From Candidatus Altarchaeales archaeon (lineage in GTDB: Archaea > Altiarchaeota > Altiarchaeia > IMC4 > QMZM01), in assembly GCA_003663115.1 (NCBI GenBank), contig QMZJ01000009.1, forward strand, positions 1 to 17,669: 17,669 bases of DNA. The letters run 5' to 3'. Shown here in pieces: positions 14,560 through 17,669 of this stretch (its first letter is position 1; each line of letters starts with the position of its first letter). A model generated the notes under the pieces. The model was not told the DNA's origin, searched no databases, and saw only the letters and a program-made list of their open reading frames with translations. A program made the translations under genes and the position numbers.

Positions 14560-14789
14560 ATGGTGAAAATCAACTCGAAGGAACCTGAAGGGAGATACAG
14601 AACACTGTTCGAGAGTTCCATCGATGGTCATCCCCGATATCAGAAAAGACCCCATAACTGGAGGATATCCCCACCCCGAGGGGTATGGAATTGAATCCTA
14701 TGGTCATCTTGGGGGATGTTACAGAGAGAAAGGAAGGCGGAAGAGAATAGAGGATAAAGGAGCTGGAAGAAAAATTGAAAAGGATGTGA
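14560..14789 (+). pseudogene. Decayed PAS/PAC sensor-domain gene
   Basis: A GGGAGGT ribosome-binding site leads to ATG 14560 and a frame encoding EGRYRTLFESSIDG, the usual beginning of a PAS domain, but this frame leaves homology at once and stops at 14692-14694 (44 residues). PAS-like words continue in a second frame from 14624 (VIPDI, then ITGGYPHPEGYG), and in a third frame from 14700 as VILGDVTERKEGGRE, a typical PAC end, followed by TAG at 14748 and then RIKELEEKLKRM with TGA at 14787-14789. Only about 50 codons separate PAS start and PAC end instead of about 100, so both deletions and frameshifts are involved. It once probably encoded a small PAS protein with a coiled-coil tail. Confidence 0.7.
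14754..14780 (+). repeat. Coiled-coil coding repeat, copy 1
   Basis: This 27-base segment at the end of the PAS pseudogene encodes IKELEEKLK and matches 17026-17052 at the end of the HAMP sensor gene in 26 of 27 bases. It points to a shared origin of the two tails or gene conversion between them. Confidence 0.75.
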
Positions 14790-14794
14790 ATGAA

Positions 14795-16150
14795 ATGGAT
14801 CGAAGAAGTACTATCGGTATTTGTATTGGTCTGGTTGCGATAATTTTGATTGCCTGGATGGTTGAAATGAACGTGGAGAAGCCTTCAGTGATTTTACCGG
14901 AACCTTCTCCAGAAGTGGTTGAACAAAAGGGAACCGGGGTAGTAACTGTGGGTTATGGTTGGAGTACAAGAGATGAGCCCAGAGAGGCTGTAGAGGAGGC
15001 GGTATCCCTGCTTAAAAAAGGATTGAATGGGAAATCTCCGGATTATGTTCTACTATTCTCTACCGCTGGATATAATCCCAATGAGATCCTAAGAGAGGTC
15101 AAGCGTCTTCTACCTGCTGCCCAGATTTATGGTAGTACATCTTGTCTCGGTGTTTTGACCAAGGATGGCTTCCACGTTGGTAAAAGAGGCTCTCTGGCTC
15201 TATTGGCTGTATCTTCCTCAGAGATAACCTTTGGTGTCGGCGGGGCCAGCTTGGATGAATTGCCACCCAGGGAGGCCGGAAAGAAAGCGATTTTATCCGC
15301 GATTGAAAATGCAAAGAAAGATGGAAAGCCAAAACTTGTCTTGATTACATCAGCGCCTGGAAAGGAAGAAGAGATACTTTTGGGTGTAGAGGATGTTGTA
15401 GGTAAGGACGTTCCAATAATTGGAGGGAGTAGTGCCGATGATGATATCTCCGGAAAATGGAGACAGTTTGCCAATGATAAGGTTTATAGTAATGGTGTTA
15501 GTCTAACAGCAATCTATACTGATTTAAATATCGGTTGGGCATATGAGGCAGGATACTTGAGGACCGAAAATATGGGCTCAATTACTAAAGCCGAGGGGAG
15601 AGTTATCTATGAGATCAACAATAGACCTGCAGCCGAGGTTTATAATGAGTGGACGAATGGGGTCATAAGTGAGAAACTCAAAACGGGAGGTACAGTTCTG
15701 TCTGAAACTACCTATTATCCCCTGGCCAAGATCATACGTGGCAAGGGTGGTGAAATTCACTATCTCTCTATCCATCCCCTGTCGGTTGAATTACCAGAGA
15801 GTTCCCTTACCGTTTTTGCTAATGTAGAGGAAGGAGATGATATCCTGTTAATGCATGGAAACTGGGAGTTGCTCTTGAATCGCGCTCAGGCCACTCCATA
15901 TAATGCCCTGGTAAACGGAAATATTCCAAAAGGCGAGGGCTCATTCGGTATCTATACCTTCTGTGCCGGTACGATGCTTGCCATACCCGAAGAGGAGAGA
16001 CCTAAAATACCTTTGCTGATTAGCAATAGCATAGGGGATGTGCCATTTATTGGTACATTTACCTTCGGAGAACAGGGTTTTCTACCGGGAGTGGGGAATA
16101 GACACGGAAATCTCGTTAACTCCATGATTATTTTTAGTCGGGTAAAGTAA
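14795..16150 (+). CDS. Membrane-anchored FIST-domain sensor protein
   Basis: From ATG 14795 the product has 451 residues. An N-terminal hydrophobic helix (about 6-23) anchors it; a Pro/Glu-rich linker leads to a FIST N domain (about 50-225, with VGYGWSTRDEPREAV, YVLLFSTAGYN and IYGSTSCLGVLTKDGF) and a FIST C domain (about 240-450, ending FGEQGFLPGVGNRHGNLVNS). FIST domains are thought to bind small ligands such as amino acids and are usually joined to kinases or chemotaxis modules; here no output domain is attached. The orientation of the anchor suggests a periplasm-like or surface location, though this is inferred. Reading upstream to 14624 would translate PAS debris, so the later start is preferred. 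HAMP sensor genes follow. Confidence 0.85.
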   Translation: MDRRSTIGICIGLVAIILIAWMVEMNVEKPSVILPEPSPEVVEQKGTGVVTVGYGWSTRDEPREAVEEAVSLLKKGLNGKSPDYVLLFSTAGYNPNEILREVKRLLPAAQIYGSTSCLGVLTKDGFHVGKRGSLALLAVSSSEITFGVGGASLDELPPREAGKKAILSAIENAKKDGKPKLVLITSAPGKEEEILLGVEDVVGKDVPIIGGSSADDDISGKWRQFANDKVYSNGVSLTAIYTDLNIGWAYEAGYLRTENMGSITKAEGRVIYEINNRPAAEVYNEWTNGVISEKLKTGGTVLSETTYYPLAKIIRGKGGEIHYLSIHPLSVELPESSLTVFANVEEGDDILLMHGNWELLLNRAQATPYNALVNGNIPKGEGSFGIYTFCAGTMLAIPEEERPKIPLLISNSIGDVPFIGTFTFGEQGFLPGVGNRHGNLVNSMIIFSRVK

Positions 16151-16157
16151 AGGAGGT
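16149..16157 (+). promoter_or_regulatory. Strong Shine-Dalgarno site for the HAMP sensor gene
   Basis: AAAGGAGGT, overlapping the stop of the FIST gene, ends seven bases before the ATG at 16165. It is the best match to the anti-Shine-Dalgarno sequence in the window and supports translation of the sensor from the same message as the FIST gene. Confidence 0.65.
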
Positions 16158-16164
16158 TCCATAG

Positions 16165-17088
16165 ATGAACAGGAAGAGGACTATATTCATAAAGGTTCTC
16201 TCATCAATGGTATCGATGTCTACCATAGCGGGGGCACTCATCCTACTTATATCTATTGGTGAACAGACTCGTACTGTAGAAAAGGGTCTTATTGAAGAGA
16301 ATTTGCTACTCGCTCGGATAGCAGCTCGGAGTATTGAGGCCGGTTATCTCGCCCATCGGTGGCCATTTGAGGCACTCAAGCAGATCGATGAATCTGAAAA
16401 TATTCTCTTTTGGTGGATAGTTAAACCAGATGGAACGATCTATTTGGCTAATAATGTCGAAATGTGGGGCAAAAAAGTTGGTAAACCCCCTCCAGATATT
16501 GATGAACCCGTAATTAATGATGTTTTCTATAAGAAAATGGGCGAGAGGATAAAACTTATCATCCATCCACTCGATATAAAGGAGGAATCAGGAGAGCAAT
16601 GGATGCTCTACATGGGGGTCTCTTTAAAGTCGGTTGTCGCCGCCAGAAATGATGTCATTATTACCAGTATTGGCTTTTTTATTATAGTAATTATCGTAGC
16701 CAGTTTACTCTCTTTCTATCTGGCTAAGAGCCTCACCAAACCATTAAGGGATTTAACAGAGGGAGTAAATGCCATATCAAAGGGTAATCTCGACCATATT
16801 ATTGAGGTCAAGAGCGAAGATGAGATTGGGGAATTAACAGTTGCTTTTAATAAGATGACCAATGACCTGAAGGAATACAGAGCTAAACTTGAAGAATCTC
16901 GCAGTATACTGGAAAGAAAGGTAGAAGAGCGAACAAAAGAGCTTCAATCAAGGGTCGACGAACTGGAGAGATTTCATAGATTGACCGTTGGCAGGGAACT
17001 GAGGATGATAGAATTGAAAAAGAAGATAAAGGAACTGGAAGAAAAATTGAAATCAAATGAACCTTATAAAAAGCCTGAATCAGATTAA
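16165..17088 (+). CDS. HAMP-domain membrane sensor without output domain
   Basis: The 307-residue protein has a first membrane helix (about 11-31), an extracytoplasmic sensor region (about 35-160) resembling a single Cache/PDC domain (FWWIVKPDGTIYLANN), a second helix (about 164-187), a HAMP domain (about 188-240, KPLRDLTEGVNAISKGNLD then DEIGELTVAFNKM) and a long coiled coil ending RELRMIELKKKIKELEEKL. It stops without histidine kinase, PAS, GAF or chemotaxis domain, so it must pass its signal through partner proteins or be a dead-end sensor. The gene uses more CGG/CGT/CGC arginine codons than the pst genes, a weak hint of different origin. The tail repeats the end of the PAS pseudogene. Confidence 0.88.
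   Translation: MNRKRTIFIKVLSSMVSMSTIAGALILLISIGEQTRTVEKGLIEENLLLARIAARSIEAGYLAHRWPFEALKQIDESENILFWWIVKPDGTIYLANNVEMWGKKVGKPPPDIDEPVINDVFYKKMGERIKLIIHPLDIKEESGEQWMLYMGVSLKSVVAARNDVIITSIGFFIIVIIVASLLSFYLAKSLTKPLRDLTEGVNAISKGNLDHIIEVKSEDEIGELTVAFNKMTNDLKEYRAKLEESRSILERKVEERTKELQSRVDELERFHRLTVGRELRMIELKKKIKELEEKLKSNEPYKKPESD
17026..17052 (+). repeat. Coiled-coil coding repeat, copy 2
   Basis: This segment encodes IKELEEKLK near the end of the HAMP sensor and differs from 14754-14780 at one base, a silent change (GAA for GAG). Confidence 0.75.
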
Positions 17089-17104
17089 TGAACTAAAGAG
17101 AAAA

Positions 17105-17669
17105 ATGGCAGATAAAAGCAAGAAGATTAAGATCGGGCTGATATACAAGATTACCCTAATCATCACACTGTTATTAATCCTGGCAATCGGGATACAAACG
17201 TACCTTATCGTTAATTACGAACGCAAGACCCTGACCAGGTTTATGCTCAGAGAGGGGTTTAGGACAAGTAATAGAATTATAGCCAATATTGATGATAATA
17301 AAGGGAATATCAGCATATTGAAAAGACAGATTGCTAAGGAGATATCCTTCCACCAGGGGATTGTATTCTACAAAATAGTAAAACCCACCGGCGAGATCTA
17401 TCTTTCCAGCGATGAAGGCGAGACGGGCAGGTTTATTAATTATTCCATACCCCTTACGAATGGGACAATAGTTCAGGACAGCAGTCATAATGGAGAGGCG
17501 ATAAAGCTATTTATCTCCCGCGCTTATAACGGTGATACTCTCCTGCTGGGTCTCTCCACCGGCTCAGTGGAACACGCTATAAATGAGCTGATATGGAGAA
17601 ACCTACAGATCGCCTTTTACCTCGTACTTGGATCCCTGGTATTTTCGTACATCCTCGCAAGCAGTGTTA
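17105..17669 (+). CDS. Second membrane sensor protein, cut by window end
   Basis: The frame is open from ATG 17105 to the last base (188 residues seen). It has a first membrane helix (about 11-36), an extracytoplasmic sensor region and the start of a second helix (IAFYLVLGSLVFSYILASS) at the edge. The segment FYKIVKPTGEIYLSSD matches FWWIVKPDGTIYLANN of the preceding HAMP sensor, and the topology is the same, so the two are tandem paralogues of the same Cache/PDC-like type. A HAMP domain would be expected just beyond the window. An in-frame ATG at 17057, inside the end of the previous gene, is an alternative start that would add 16 residues. Confidence 0.8.
   Translation, partial: MADKSKKIKIGLIYKITLIITLLLILAIGIQTYLIVNYERKTLTRFMLREGFRTSNRIIANIDDNKGNISILKRQIAKEISFHQGIVFYKIVKPTGEIYLSSDEGETGRFINYSIPLTNGTIVQDSSHNGEAIKLFISRAYNGDTLLLGLSTGSVEHAINELIWRNLQIAFYLVLGSLVFSYILASSV

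Noticed and set aside
14624..14794. Upstream extension of the FIST gene to ATG 14624
   Set aside because: The added residues are PAS-gene debris that changes frame within the extension, and a membrane anchor typical of an N-terminus begins right after ATG 14795.

Overview
The window reads as an archaeal chromosome segment, probably euryarchaeal; the lineage cannot be fixed from this sequence alone. The evidence is TATA boxes about 25-30 bases upstream of start codons with almost no leader, an AbrB-PhoU fusion regulator, KaiC-like ATPases, a V4R-domain protein, a DUF1616-type membrane domain and Thr-rich surface proteins. Arginine codons are mostly AGG/AGA and ATA is common. Some genes inside operons also carry good Shine-Dalgarno sites (GGGAGGT). 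I saw no tRNA, rRNA, CRISPR array, transposase or integrase, and no gene-free stretch longer than 300 bases.

Region 1 (1-5990) is a complete phosphate-uptake locus: an AbrB-PhoU regulator, PstS lipoprotein, a calcineurin-like phosphoesterase placed between pstS and the transporter genes, PstC, PstA, PstB and a stand-alone PhoU. PstS would deliver phosphate to the PstC/PstA channel driven by PstB. Two kinds of PhoU protein bracket the locus. A 10-base palindrome lies just upstream of the pstS TATA box.

Region 2 (5955-10170) is cell-envelope related: a CPBP intramembrane protease (minus strand), a small Thr-rich two-helix membrane protein and a secreted or anchored Thr/Cys-rich surface protein (plus strand), and a large GT-C-like membrane glycosyltransferase candidate with an N-terminal DUF1616-like region (minus strand). 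The surface protein has several N-glycosylation sequons and Thr-rich linkers.

Region 3 (10350-17669) is a long plus-strand run with short gaps: a 45-residue one-helix protein, a rhomboid-family protease, two different KaiC-like ATPases, a UbiA-family prenyltransferase, a V4R-domain protein, a KaiC-like protein that has lost its P-loop, a decayed PAS-domain pseudogene, a membrane-anchored FIST sensor protein, a HAMP sensor with no output domain, and a related second sensor cut off by the window edge. This looks like a membrane signalling cluster that pairs ligand-sensing domains (V4R, FIST, extracytoplasmic sensors, a lost PAS) with RecA/KaiC-type switches. It is the most unusual part of the window.
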